64,000 bases of DNA, from the NCBI RefSeq assembly GCF_000314995.1, contig NZ_BAEO01000010.1:62001-126000 (forward strand). Reading direction: 5' to 3'. Each line of letters begins with the position of its first letter. Position 1 is the stretch's first letter. Positions 37,235 through 45,699 of this stretch are shown one piece after another. The translations under genes were made by a program, and so were the position numbers. A model generated the notes under the pieces. It did no database searches. It saw only the letters and a list, made by a program, of their open reading frames with translations, and was not told the DNA's origin. The stretch comes from Paraglaciecola arctica BSs20135 (GTDB lineage Bacteria; Pseudomonadota; Gammaproteobacteria; Enterobacterales; Alteromonadaceae).

Positions 37235-38008
37235 ATGTTAGCTAGACGTATTATCCCCTGCTTAGACGTAAAAGACGGCAAAGTGGTCAAAGGCGTAAAG
37301 TTTCGCAATCACGAAATTATTGGCGACATAGTGCCTTTGGCTCAGCAGTATGCAGAACAAGGTGCCGACGAGTTGGTGTTTTACGACATTACAGCCTCTA
37401 GTGACCAACGTGTTGTGGATAAAAGCTGGGTGACTCGCATTGCTCAAGTCATCGATATCCCATTTTGTGTAGCTGGCGGTATTAAGACGATTGAGGAAGC
37501 AGGTAAAATATTAGAAATGGGTGCCGACAAAATATCGGTTAACTCCCCTGCTCTAGCTGATCCCGAATTGATCACCCGCTTACACGACACCTTCGGCCAA
37601 CAATGTGTGGTAGTAGGTATAGACAGTTTTTACAATGAAGAAACCGGCAAATACCAAGTGCACCAATACACTGGCGACGAAACACGTACCCAAGTAACCG
37701 CTTGGCAAACCGCCGATTGGGTTAAAGAAGTACAACAACGTGGCGCTGGTGAAATTGTACTTAACTGCATGAACCAAGATGGTGTACGCAAGGGTTACGA
37801 TATCGCGCAACTGTCTGCTATTCGCAAAAGCTGTTCTGTACCTTTGATTGCATCAGGCGGCGCAGGTGAAAGCGTGCACTTTAAAGACGTATTTGAGCAA
37901 GCCGATGTAGATGGCGCATTAGCCGCGTCAGTGTTCCATAAAGGCATTATCCCAATACCAGTACTAAAAGCGTATTTACGAACGCAAAATATTGCGATTA
38001 GAGATTAG
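37235..38008 (+). CDS. hisF: Imidazole glycerol phosphate synthase, cyclase subunit
   Basis: A 257-residue TIM barrel that uses ammonia from HisH to form imidazole glycerol phosphate and AICAR. Landmarks are [19 protein letters not shown] with the catalytic Asp, [36 protein letters not shown] with the second catalytic Asp, and [15 protein letters not shown] lies just upstream of its ATG. The stop codon lies inside an ATTAGAG tandem repeat. Confidence 0.97.
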   Translation: MLARRIIPCLDVKDGKVVKGVKFRNHEIIGDIVPLAQQYAEQGADELVFYDITASSDQRVVDKSWVTRIAQVIDIPFCVAGGIKTIEEAGKILEMGADKISVNSPALADPELITRLHDTFGQQCVVVGIDSFYNEETGKYQVHQYTGDETRTQVTAWQTADWVKEVQQRGAGEIVLNCMNQDGVRKGYDIAQLSAIRKSCSVPLIASGGAGESVHFKDVFEQADVDGALAASVFHKGIIPIPVLKAYLRTQNIAIRD

Positions 38009-38022
38009 AGATTAGAGATTAG
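37994..38022. repeat. ATTAGAG tandem repeat spanning the hisF stop codon
   Basis: About four 7-base units of GATTAGA run from the last hisF codons past its TAG (38006-38008). The 11-base ATTAGAGATTA recurs just before the hisI start (about 38298-38308), so it flanks the repeat-filled spacer. Confidence 0.75.
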
Positions 38023-38032
38023 AAGATTATTT

Positions 38033-38124
38033 ACCACAGAGACACAGAGAGCACAGAGAAAAAGAAAAGGAATTCTTAACAATCCATTCCTCTGTGCAGC
38101 GAAGCGCTCTGTGACCTCTGTGGT
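38033..38124. repeat. Palindromic ACCACAGAG repeat element, copy A (hisF-hisI spacer)
   Basis: A 92-base unit opening with ACCACAGAGACACAGAG and closing in GACCTCTGTGGT. An internal AGCGAAGCGCT can form a small hairpin. Its right half is nearly identical to that of copy B. Confidence 0.8.
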
Positions 38125-38169
38125 TCAAACGCTTTTAAGGCTGAAGTTCTAAAAGATAAAAAAATATTC

Positions 38170-38261
38170 ACCACAGAGGAAAAGGAGGACACAGAGAAAT
38201 AAGACTTAATTCTTAACAATCTGTTCCTCTGTGTAGCGAAGCGCTCTGTGACCTCTGTGGT
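38170..38261. repeat. Palindromic ACCACAGAGG repeat element, copy B (hisF-hisI spacer)
   Basis: A 92-base unit in the same orientation as copy A, 45 bases downstream. Its right end, with TTCCTCTGTG, AGCGAAGCGCTCTGTGACC and the following TCAAACGCTTT, matches copy A over roughly 50 bases. The inner TTAATTCTTAACAATC stretch is also shared in part. Confidence 0.8.
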
Positions 38262-38309
38262 TCAAACGCTTTGAAGGTAGCTCGTAGCTAAAACATATTA
38301 GAGATTAAA

Positions 38310-38930
38310 ATGATTATTACAAAAGAAAATGTGGCAAAACTCGCTTGGGATAAAATGGAAAACCTAATCCCCTGCATAGTGCAAAATGCGGTCAGTGGTA
38401 AAGTGTTGATGCAAGGTTTTATGAACCAAGATGCGTTGGATAAAACTTTAGAAACAGGTTTAGTGACTTTTTTTAGCCGTTCAAAACAACGTTTATGGAC
38501 TAAAGGCGAAGAGTCTGGAAACAGTCTAAATTTGGTCGAAATCAGCAGCGACTGTGACGACGATTCACTACTAGCCTTGGTTAACCCGGTTGGCCCTACA
38601 TGCCACAAAGGTACAGAAACCTGCTGGGCAGATAGTCAATCTGCAGACATCAGTTTTATCGCTGAATTAGAAACTGTAATTGCATCACGTAAAGGTGCCG
38701 ATCCTGACTCTAGTTACACTGCACATCTTTATAGCAAAGGCATTAAACGTATCGCGCAAAAAGTCGGTGAAGAAGGTGTTGAAACAGCATTAGCGGCTAC
38801 GGTAAAAGATTTAGAAGAGTTAAAAAATGAATCTGCGGATTTGTTATACCACCTAATCGTATTGTTACAAGCCAGCGATTTGAATTTGTCTGATGTGGTC
38901 AAAGTATTAAAAGACCGTCATAGTAAATAA
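38310..38930 (+). CDS. hisI: Bifunctional phosphoribosyl-AMP cyclohydrolase / phosphoribosyl-ATP pyrophosphatase
   Basis: A 206-residue HisIE fusion catalysing steps two and three of the pathway. The N-terminal cyclohydrolase part has [31 protein letters not shown] and the metal-site [19 protein letters not shown]. The C-terminal pyrophosphohydrolase part has [24 protein letters not shown] and [13 protein letters not shown]. It is the last gene of the his operon, separated from hisF by 301 bases of repeats. Confidence 0.96.
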   Translation: MIITKENVAKLAWDKMENLIPCIVQNAVSGKVLMQGFMNQDALDKTLETGLVTFFSRSKQRLWTKGEESGNSLNLVEISSDCDDDSLLALVNPVGPTCHKGTETCWADSQSADISFIAELETVIASRKGADPDSSYTAHLYSKGIKRIAQKVGEEGVETALAATVKDLEELKNESADLLYHLIVLLQASDLNLSDVVKVLKDRHSK

Positions 38931-39243
38931 ACGTTTCTACTCAATTATAATACATGGATTGCACAATCTGTCGTCCATGTCATTTCCCCTCAGCGTATTC
39001 TAAATAAACCTCACCTAAACAATTTTTAACACCTGAAATATCACCAATACCCACTCGCAAATATAATTCCCTTTATGACTTACAGTTATTTGTAAAATCA
39101 CCCAAAACAGGGCAAGCTGGCTTTAATTTACAACGTATATGAACAGAAAATAAATATATATTTAACCTAATGAAAGACTGCAAGTTAGGTCTAACTAGGC
39201 ACTATTAAAGCGCTTAAATGAACGAAAATAAGGAAATTCACTG
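38931..39243. other. Gap after the his operon
   Basis: A 313-base non-coding gap. A weak hairpin (ACATGGA 38952-38958 with TCCATGT 38974-38980) lies about 20 bases past the hisI stop and may contribute to termination, but it has no good T-tract. Otherwise I see only AT-rich sequence. Confidence 0.4.
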
Positions 39244-39990
39244 ATGTTACTTCGCCGCATCAAAACACACATCCAAAAAGAAAACTGGTTTGCAGTATTA
39301 ATTGATTTTTTAATCATAGTCATGGGCGTGTTTGTTGGTTTGCAAATATCGAACTGGAATGAATCATACAGCTCTCACACTGACTATGTACGCGCCCTTG
39401 AACGACTAGAAACAGAAATTAAAATCAACCACCTTAATGTGGCGACAGTAGATACAGAAGCGGCCCAGTCACTGCAAATTGTAGGGGATGCCTTAGATAT
39501 TTTACTGTCATGTTCAGACAGTGAAGCAAATCGATCGTTAGTGAATAAAGGGATCAATGAGCTTAGAAACACTAATGGAATATATTTACGTCGCCAGGCT
39601 TTAAAAGAATTAACAACCAATCCACGACTTTTGGCACATCAAACAGCCCAGGAACGCCAACGTTTTACCGATATGTTGATTCATTTTGAATTGACTGAAG
39701 TTAATAGTGATTTAGCAGAAGACCATCCCCTCAAAAAACGCTTTGAAGACAATCCGCTACTCAGCGTGGGTCCACGTCTAACGCTTTCATCAAACAAAGA
39801 TTATGGTGACGATATACCCCATATCCGCAGTATCAAACTAAACACTCCCATCGATGTAGCCTGTAAAAATGATCCACTAATAAAAGCTTTTGTAACTTGG
39901 GAACGTTGGCAAGGGGTCCTATTGCCCATGATGGGGCAGATCCGCAATGAATTGAACGCCACAAAAGCCTTATTGGAAAAACGCCGATGA
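39244..39990 (+). CDS. Membrane-anchored protein of unknown function, DUF6090-like N-terminus
   Basis: A 248-residue protein with one transmembrane helix (about 18-36, AVLIDFLIIVMGVFVGLQIS) ending in SNWNE, a pattern found in a family of poorly characterised anchored proteins. A long, mostly helical domain follows with ALERLETEIKINHLN and many charged residues, probably periplasmic. I can assign no reaction. It lies alone, with a gap on the left and a convergent beta-barrel gene on the right. Confidence 0.7.
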   Translation: MLLRRIKTHIQKENWFAVLIDFLIIVMGVFVGLQISNWNESYSSHTDYVRALERLETEIKINHLNVATVDTEAAQSLQIVGDALDILLSCSDSEANRSLVNKGINELRNTNGIYLRRQALKELTTNPRLLAHQTAQERQRFTDMLIHFELTEVNSDLAEDHPLKKRFEDNPLLSVGPRLTLSSNKDYGDDIPHIRSIKLNTPIDVACKNDPLIKAFVTWERWQGVLLPMMGQIRNELNATKALLEKRR

Positions 39991-40035
39991 TCTTACAAAC
40001 CTTCAAAGTCAACTTTCAACAGATTAACTCTGTGA

Positions 40036-40554
40036 TTAATAAAACATTGAAATTTGTAAGCCATAAAATACTTGTTTGTCACTGTCCCAATAATCACCAT
40101 CTATTTGGCGAGCTTTAATAAAACCTTCGATACGCATATTTGGCATGTTTATGCCTGCTCCCAACCCTGCATAACCGTCCACAGAATTATTTTTTTGCGT
40201 TTTATCAAAATAATAATCGTCATCGTTTCGTCTATCATCAGACACAATTTCGAAGGCATCAAAACCAGCTTCTATATACACAAAAACCTTGCCATAAACG
40301 CCTAGTCTAACGCCTGTATCCCAAGCCATAAAATCCTGCATATCACCATCTTCATCTAAAACTTCGGCGTAATTAAGTGATGAAACAAACTCTCCCTTTA
40401 CAGCAGCATATCTAGGGCCAATTGGTAAAGTAAATCCTATTCCGGTAATCGAATCAGTGGCGTTGAATTCGCCTTTTAAAAAATAGCTAACTGAATCTTT
40501 AGCAACTCCCTGCCAACTTAAAAAAAGCATACTCATTACAAACACTTTAAACAT
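40036..40554 (-). CDS. Small outer-membrane beta-barrel-like protein
   Basis: A 172-residue protein with a signal peptide (about 1-18, ending GVAK). Alternating hydrophobic strands follow (YFLKGEFNATDSITGIGFTL, VFVYIEAGFDAFEIVS, YAGLGAGINMP), with an acidic loop around DDRRNDDDYYFDKT and a C-terminal Phe-Tyr (LQISMFY). This is consistent with an 8-strand OmpA- or OmpW-like barrel. I recognise no specific family and no substrate can be inferred. Confidence 0.65.
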   Translation of the reverse strand: MFKVFVMSMLFLSWQGVAKDSVSYFLKGEFNATDSITGIGFTLPIGPRYAAVKGEFVSSLNYAEVLDEDGDMQDFMAWDTGVRLGVYGKVFVYIEAGFDAFEIVSDDRRNDDDYYFDKTQKNNSVDGYAGLGAGINMPNMRIEGFIKARQIDGDYWDSDKQVFYGLQISMFY

Positions 40555-40727
40555 AAAAGACCATCAGTTCACAATACAAGAATAATGAGTATGCTATTCA
40601 TTTTAAGCTTAACCAAGTATGAATATGCAAATTTAGTAAGTTAAATAGTAACGAAATAAATTAATCGCATACTATGTATGTCTAACCACAGATTATGGTT
40701 GAACTTAAAAACTATTTTCGTAAATTA

Positions 40728-40757
40728 TTGAGGGATCACATATTCACTGCGTATACC
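40728..40757 (+). promoter_or_regulatory. Predicted ECF-sigma-dependent promoter of the sigma factor gene
   Basis: GAGGGAT followed twelve bases later by GCGTATACCT, about 35 bases before the ECF sigma start. A closely matching block (GGAGGAT, then GCGTATACCT) precedes the TonB receptor of the same locus. This suggests both are read by the locus's own sigma factor. Confidence 0.5.
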
Positions 40758-40788
40758 TAGTAATATAAGGTAAATTAACGGGCATAAC

Positions 40789-41358
40789 ATGAAAGTAATC
40801 TACCTAAACAGAGCGCAAAAACATCCCATTGTTGGGGATGAAAATAGCGATTTAGTCGAGCAGTTGTATGCAGAATATGGCAGCGCTTTACGCCGTTTTA
40901 TCCGCGTTCGCTCTCGATTAAGTGAAGGTGATTGCGAGGATGTTATGCAAGAAGTATATGAACGCTTATTAAAATTTGAAAATTTACAGCAAAAACTCGC
41001 AGGTCGTATGGACACAGTGCGTAACTATCTATTTCAAATTGCCACGCATATATTAATCGACCGTAATCGCAGAGCAAAAGTGCGCTGCAAAGACGCTCAT
41101 GTTAGTGATCATGAAACAGCAATTTTATCATCTATATTTTCACCTGAGAGAGCACTGCAAAATCGTAAACAGTTAAGGCAGATTGAAAAAGTACTAGGTG
41201 AAATTAAAACCAGCCACCAACAGGCATTTATGTTAAACAGAATTGAAGGTAAAAGTTACCGTGAAATCAGCGATTTATTGGGTGTATCGGTAAGTACTGT
41301 AGAAAAACACATAGCAGCAGCACTGGTTGCCATAAGAGCACAGGTGTCGCCAGAATGA
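40789..41358 (+). CDS. FecI-like ECF sigma factor
   Basis: A 189-residue ECF sigma factor. Region 2 (about 24-95) has LYAEYGSALRRFIRVR, DVMQEVYERLL and RNYLFQIATHILIDRNRR; region 4 (about 130-185) has AFMLNRIEGKSYREISDLLG and VSTVEKHIAAAL. FecI-type factors are activated through a FecR protein when the cognate TonB receptor binds its ligand. The fecR-like gene overlaps by four bases, and the receptor gene follows. Autoregulation is suggested by the shared promoter-like motif. Confidence 0.92.
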   Translation: MKVIYLNRAQKHPIVGDENSDLVEQLYAEYGSALRRFIRVRSRLSEGDCEDVMQEVYERLLKFENLQQKLAGRMDTVRNYLFQIATHILIDRNRRAKVRCKDAHVSDHETAILSSIFSPERALQNRKQLRQIEKVLGEIKTSHQQAFMLNRIEGKSYREISDLLGVSVSTVEKHIAAALVAIRAQVSPE

Positions 41359-42353
41359 ATAGTGAAAACAATCAACAAGCTATGCGCCAGCAAGCTGCAA
41401 AATTTGTTGCTCGTCTGTATTCAGGTGAATTAAGCGCCCAAGAAGAAAACCAAATTTACACTTGGTGTGAGCACAGTGCTGCTCATCAGCAAGAGTTTGA
41501 TAACATGCTCTCCATCTGGGATAGCAGTAGTCAGTTATATCAAACGCCTAAAGCGACATCCAAACCTATACGGGCATACTGGTTCTCCGGTTTAGCAGCG
41601 AGTGTGGTTGGCGCTGTGATTTTGGTGTGGTTTTTAGCCATTCCCAAACAAAACACAGGTCCACTTTACCAAGCCTCAACCCATAGACCGAATCATTACC
41701 AAACCACAATTGGCGAAATAAGCACAGTGAATTTACCTGATGGCAGCATGGTGACTTTAAATACCAACAGCGCTATTACAATAGATTTCACAGGTACTCA
41801 GCGACGTGTATGGTTAGATAAGGGAGAAGTCTATTTTGATGTTGCAAAAGATCCCAACCGAGTATTCAGCATAGATACCGGCCACAAAACAATTAGAGTC
41901 ATTGGCACAAAATTTAATGTGCGCAAATCAAATGAAACACTAAAAGTGTCGGTATCAGAAGGTTTGGTTGCGGTGCAATCATCTGCACAGCCATCAAGTG
42001 ACCAAATTGAATTCGATAATGCAGAAACACTACTACCAGCAGGCTCAATTGGTGCATTTACTGGCACCAGTGAAGTTGTGGCAAAAGTGACCTTTCAAGA
42101 AACCCTTACTGAGCAACAATGGCGACAAGGTGTATTTCGTTTTGACAATGAACCTTTGGCTAAAGTCATTACTGAATTTAATCGTTATCGCTTGAAAAAA
42201 ATCACCCTGCAAAATGAAAGATTGGGTAAATTAAAAATAAGTGGCGTTTTCAAATTGAAAGACGGTGATAGTATTTTATCCGCCATTGAAGCCGCACTGC
42301 CGGTGAATGTAGAACGTTACCCTAAGTACATAGAATTAACGGCTAAAAATTAA
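41355..42353 (+). CDS. FecR-like anti-sigma / sigma regulator
   Basis: A 332-residue inner-membrane protein overlapping the sigma gene by ATGA. The N-terminal cytoplasmic part (about 10-60) carries the DUF4880 pattern with FVARLYSGELSAQEENQIYTW. One transmembrane helix covers about 76-95. The periplasmic FecR domain follows, with ISTVNLPDGSMVTLNTNSAI and RVWLDKGEVYFDVAKDPNR, and a C-terminal DUF4974-like region has FRFDNEPLAKVITEFNRY. It relays ligand occupancy of the STN-bearing receptor to the sigma factor. Confidence 0.92.
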   Translation: MNSENNQQAMRQQAAKFVARLYSGELSAQEENQIYTWCEHSAAHQQEFDNMLSIWDSSSQLYQTPKATSKPIRAYWFSGLAASVVGAVILVWFLAIPKQNTGPLYQASTHRPNHYQTTIGEISTVNLPDGSMVTLNTNSAITIDFTGTQRRVWLDKGEVYFDVAKDPNRVFSIDTGHKTIRVIGTKFNVRKSNETLKVSVSEGLVAVQSSAQPSSDQIEFDNAETLLPAGSIGAFTGTSEVVAKVTFQETLTEQQWRQGVFRFDNEPLAKVITEFNRYRLKKITLQNERLGKLKISGVFKLKDGDSILSAIEAALPVNVERYPKYIELTAKN

Positions 42354-42376
42354 TTTGCACCTTTATGGAGGATTTA

Positions 42377-42409
42377 TGGAGGATTATTTTTTTCATTGCG
42401 TATACCTCT
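42377..42409 (+). promoter_or_regulatory. Predicted ECF-sigma-dependent promoter of the TonB receptor gene
   Basis: GGAGGAT followed thirteen bases later by GCGTATACCT, about 40 bases before the receptor start. It matches the block upstream of the sigma gene at 40728-40757, including the ten-base GCGTATACCT. Confidence 0.5.
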
Positions 42410-42449
42410 AATAGGAACAGTCAATTCTAATAATAATAGAGGCACACAT

Positions 42450-45400
42450 ATGAGAATACGTCCGTCATTTAAACTTAGTACCCTAGCTTGCAGCATGTTG
42501 TTAATAATGCATACCAACCAAAGTTTGGCCGCACAAGAAACACCACTAAACATAGATATCCCAGCACAGAATATTAACTCTGCGTTGCTCGAACTCGCAG
42601 AAGAAAGCGAAACACAAATATTATTTTCGTCCCTTAGTATGCCCGACATCACCACTCGCAAAATATCCGCGACTTTAACTGTAGAAGAAGCGCTTTTTAT
42701 ATTGTTAGAGAATACAACTTTGGAATACGTAAAGGACTCTGCCAATACATTTGTGATCCGTGAAAAGAGTAACCAATCTAAGGTAAAACCTCAGACTAAA
42801 ACCTCTGCAGTGACATCAGCAACTCCACAAAACGGTACACAAACAAAAAAGACTGACGGCGAAGCCAGTGTTGAGCGCATCCAAGTAGTTGGCTCAAATA
42901 TCCGCGTCAATCAAGATTCTGGCGCACTACCTGTCACTACATTTAATGCCGAAGACTTTGAAGACTTGGGTATTGAAAGTGGTGCTGATTTATTAGCTGA
43001 GCTACCCCAGCAAGGTGACGTGAGTTTTAATAGTTCCCGCGTAGTTGGCGGCGTAAATGACGCCCGTGGTGATGTTTCTTCGATTAACTTGCGAGGTATC
43101 GGCTCAGGTTACAGCTTAACCTTATTAAATGGTCGTCGTTTAGTGCTTCACCCTGGTACTCAGGCTGAAGATTTAGTACCTGTAAGCACAGTTAACTCAA
43201 ATGCCCTACCCGTGCGCGGTCTAAAACGTGTTGAAGTATTACGTGATGGTGCAGCGGCTATATACGGTACAGATGCAATAGCAGGCGTAATCAACTACGT
43301 TCTAAAAGATGAAAACACCGGTGGTGATTTACAAATTCAATATGGCAAAAACGACGGTACCAATAGAGATACCCTGAGTCTTTCGGGTTCTGGTGGCTGG
43401 TTTTTTAATGAGGATAAAACCCATTTAACCTTAAGTGGCAGCTTATACAAAAAAGATATGTTGATGGCGTCTGAACGTCCCTATTCAGCCAGTTCAGATA
43501 AGCGTAATTACCCAGGTCTTGGTGAAGAATTTGCCAGCAGTACTTCCCTAGATGGTCGAACAACCTCTACACCTTGGGCTGAATTAAGCTCTGACAGCTT
43601 AGGTACATTTCATATTCAGCCAGATACATTAAGTGGCTGTGTTGCTGATCTTGGCAATGGAATTTGCGCAGATCAAGGCAGTTTAGGTCGCGAATTAAGA
43701 TACGACTCTAATTCAGAACGTTCACTAAGTTCTGAAGTCAGTCGTATTAACTTATATGCATTAATGACCCATGAACTGAGCGACGATATCGAGCTTTATG
43801 GTGAAGCCCTTTATTATCAGGCCGAGGCGGATCGTTTAAGAGAACAGAGTGGTAATCTGACTGCCCAGCGCTTTACTGTATCCAGTGATGCTTTCTACAA
43901 CCCCTTCGATGAAGATATAACAGTAAGACGCTACCGTCCCATTGATACTGGACCCCGTAAAATTAATGTAGAAGACTATTCATACCGTTTTCTTACTGGT
44001 TTAAGAGGCTATTACCAGGACTGGGACTGGGATTCAGCTTTACTTTATTCCAAAGCCCACACGCTCGATTCAGCTAATCGTGTTAATACAACTTTGTTTC
44101 AACAAGCAGTCAACAGCACAGATCAAAGTACCGCCTATGACATTTTTAATGGCGGAAGTTTAACCACCCCGAATATTGGTGATGCAACGGGTAACCCGCT
44201 AGATGTCATCGACAATTTTATGTTTAATATTGAGCGAGAGTCAGAAACTGAACTTGCTTTATATGACTTTAAAATCTCGCGCCCTGATTTATTCACTTTA
44301 CCAGCCGGTGATGTAGGTATGGCAGTGGGTGTTGAATACCGTTACGAGAGTTTTTCAGACGCACGTAGTGATGCATTAAACGGTACAAATAGCTTTATCA
44401 ATATAGTAACGGGCGAGGAAAGCCCATTAGCCAGTACAGTACTGGGCAGTAGTCCAACACCAGATTCATCGGGCAGCCGCAATGTGTTCTCAGCTTATTT
44501 AGAATTGGCAGTACCATTACTCGCTGACTTACCTGGTGTAAAAAGCCTAAATATGCAACTTGCTTCCCGTTATGAGAGTTTTTCTGATGTAGGAGATATT
44601 GCTAAACCTAAAGTGTCTTTAGCATGGCAAGTGAATGACATGGTTCAATTTCGTGCAGCCTACGCTGAAGGTTTTAAAGCACCTGGTTTACCACAAACTA
44701 CAGCAGTGGATGTATCACGCTCAAATACACGCTCAGATCCTATTTCAGGCACGCGTCAAGGCACCTTAGAAATTCGTAATGGCAGTTCTGACTTAAAACC
44801 TGAAACCAGTAAAAACACCTTCGCTGGTATTGTTTTCACTCCTACTGAAAACATAACATTGACTGCTGATTGGTGGCATATCAAACAAAAAGATGTGGTG
44901 GGAATTTTAAGTAGCCAAACACAAATTTTATATGATGCAATATTACGAGCTGATGGGGGCAGTAATCAAAACGTCATTAGAAATGACAACAATGAAATAC
45001 TCTACGTTACCAATGACTACACAAACTTGTTACCTCGTGAAATTAAAGGTGTCGACTACAGCATTTCATATAAATTAGAAACCGATATAGGTAAATTTAC
45101 TTTTAGTGCAAATGCGGCGCATCTGACCAAGTTTGAACAAGGCTTAGACAGTATTACTCAAAGTGTCGCTGATGCACAAGCGGCTGGAGATCCTTCAGTA
45201 TTGTATAACGATGCAGCAGTGGGAATACCTGGGGCTGCTGGTGACTTATTAGCGCAAAATGGTCGTCCTGAATGGCGTAGTAATCTTGGCATAAAATGGA
45301 AAAATGGCAGTTGGGGCGCGGGTGTTAAATATAAATACACTAGTGAACTAGAAAATATCTTTCTGTCTTACTTCGATGAAAATGATGATTTAATTTATCA

Positions 45401-45611
45401 TCAGATTGATAGCTGGGCGACAGTCGATGCCTATGCAACTTACTCTTTTGCTAAACAAAACAACTGGTTAGATAAAACAAAAGTGACACTAGGCGCACGT
45501 AATATTGGCGATGAAGAACCTCCTTTTTCATCCAATACCTTCGGTTATGAAAACAGCGTTCATTCATCTTCAGGACGCTACTTATACATGACATTAAACA
45601 AAAAGTTCTAG
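42450..45611 (+). CDS. Signal-transducing TonB-dependent receptor with STN domain
   Basis: About 1053 residues from the ATG at 42450, which has AGAGG seven bases upstream; a TTG-initiated extension is unlikely. A signal peptide ends near SLAAQ. Residues about 29-100 form a secretin/TonB short N-terminal (STN) domain (IDIPAQNINSALLELAEESE, ISATLTVEEALFILLE), which contacts FecR. A Gln/Lys/Thr-rich linker leads to a TonB box (IQVVGSNIRV), a plug (SINLRGIGSGYSLTLLNGRR, AIYGTDAIAGVINYVL) and a barrel ending LNKKF. It is flanked by its sigma/FecR genes and two peptidase genes. Together these point to uptake of a peptide-like ligand. Confidence 0.93.
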   Translation: MRIRPSFKLSTLACSMLLIMHTNQSLAAQETPLNIDIPAQNINSALLELAEESETQILFSSLSMPDITTRKISATLTVEEALFILLENTTLEYVKDSANTFVIREKSNQSKVKPQTKTSAVTSATPQNGTQTKKTDGEASVERIQVVGSNIRVNQDSGALPVTTFNAEDFEDLGIESGADLLAELPQQGDVSFNSSRVVGGVNDARGDVSSINLRGIGSGYSLTLLNGRRLVLHPGTQAEDLVPVSTVNSNALPVRGLKRVEVLRDGAAAIYGTDAIAGVINYVLKDENTGGDLQIQYGKNDGTNRDTLSLSGSGGWFFNEDKTHLTLSGSLYKKDMLMASERPYSASSDKRNYPGLGEEFASSTSLDGRTTSTPWAELSSDSLGTFHIQPDTLSGCVADLGNGICADQGSLGRELRYDSNSERSLSSEVSRINLYALMTHELSDDIELYGEALYYQAEADRLREQSGNLTAQRFTVSSDAFYNPFDEDITVRRYRPIDTGPRKINVEDYSYRFLTGLRGYYQDWDWDSALLYSKAHTLDSANRVNTTLFQQAVNSTDQSTAYDIFNGGSLTTPNIGDATGNPLDVIDNFMFNIERESETELALYDFKISRPDLFTLPAGDVGMAVGVEYRYESFSDARSDALNGTNSFINIVTGEESPLASTVLGSSPTPDSSGSRNVFSAYLELAVPLLADLPGVKSLNMQLASRYESFSDVGDIAKPKVSLAWQVNDMVQFRAAYAEGFKAPGLPQTTAVDVSRSNTRSDPISGTRQGTLEIRNGSSDLKPETSKNTFAGIVFTPTENITLTADWWHIKQKDVVGILSSQTQILYDAILRADGGSNQNVIRNDNNEILYVTNDYTNLLPREIKGVDYSISYKLETDIGKFTFSANAAHLTKFEQGLDSITQSVADAQAAGDPSVLYNDAAVGIPGAAGDLLAQNGRPEWRSNLGIKWKNGSWGAGVKYKYTSELENIFLSYFDENDDLIYHQIDSWATVDAYATYSFAKQNNWLDKTKVTLGARNIGDEEPPFSSNTFGYENSVHSSSGRYLYMTLNKKF

Positions 45612-45626
45612 TCAATCTTAGTTACT

Positions 45627-45662
45627 TAGCCAATCAGAGACCGTCTCTGATTGGCTATTTTT
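45627..45662 (+). terminator. Rho-independent terminator after the TonB receptor gene
   Basis: A perfect 14-bp stem (TAGCCAATCAGAGA with TCTCTGATTGGCTA, loop CCG) is followed by TTTTT. It lies 15 bases past the receptor stop, so the two peptidase genes need their own promoter or readthrough. Confidence 0.92.
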
Positions 45663-45699
45663 ATCGCCCTTCCCCCACAAAGAATGGATAACCCAAATC

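Noticed and set aside
37994-38022. Possible CRISPR repeats (ATTAGAG units and CACAGAG repeats)
   Set aside because: The units are contiguous or palindromic with no regularly sized unique spacers and no cas genes nearby.
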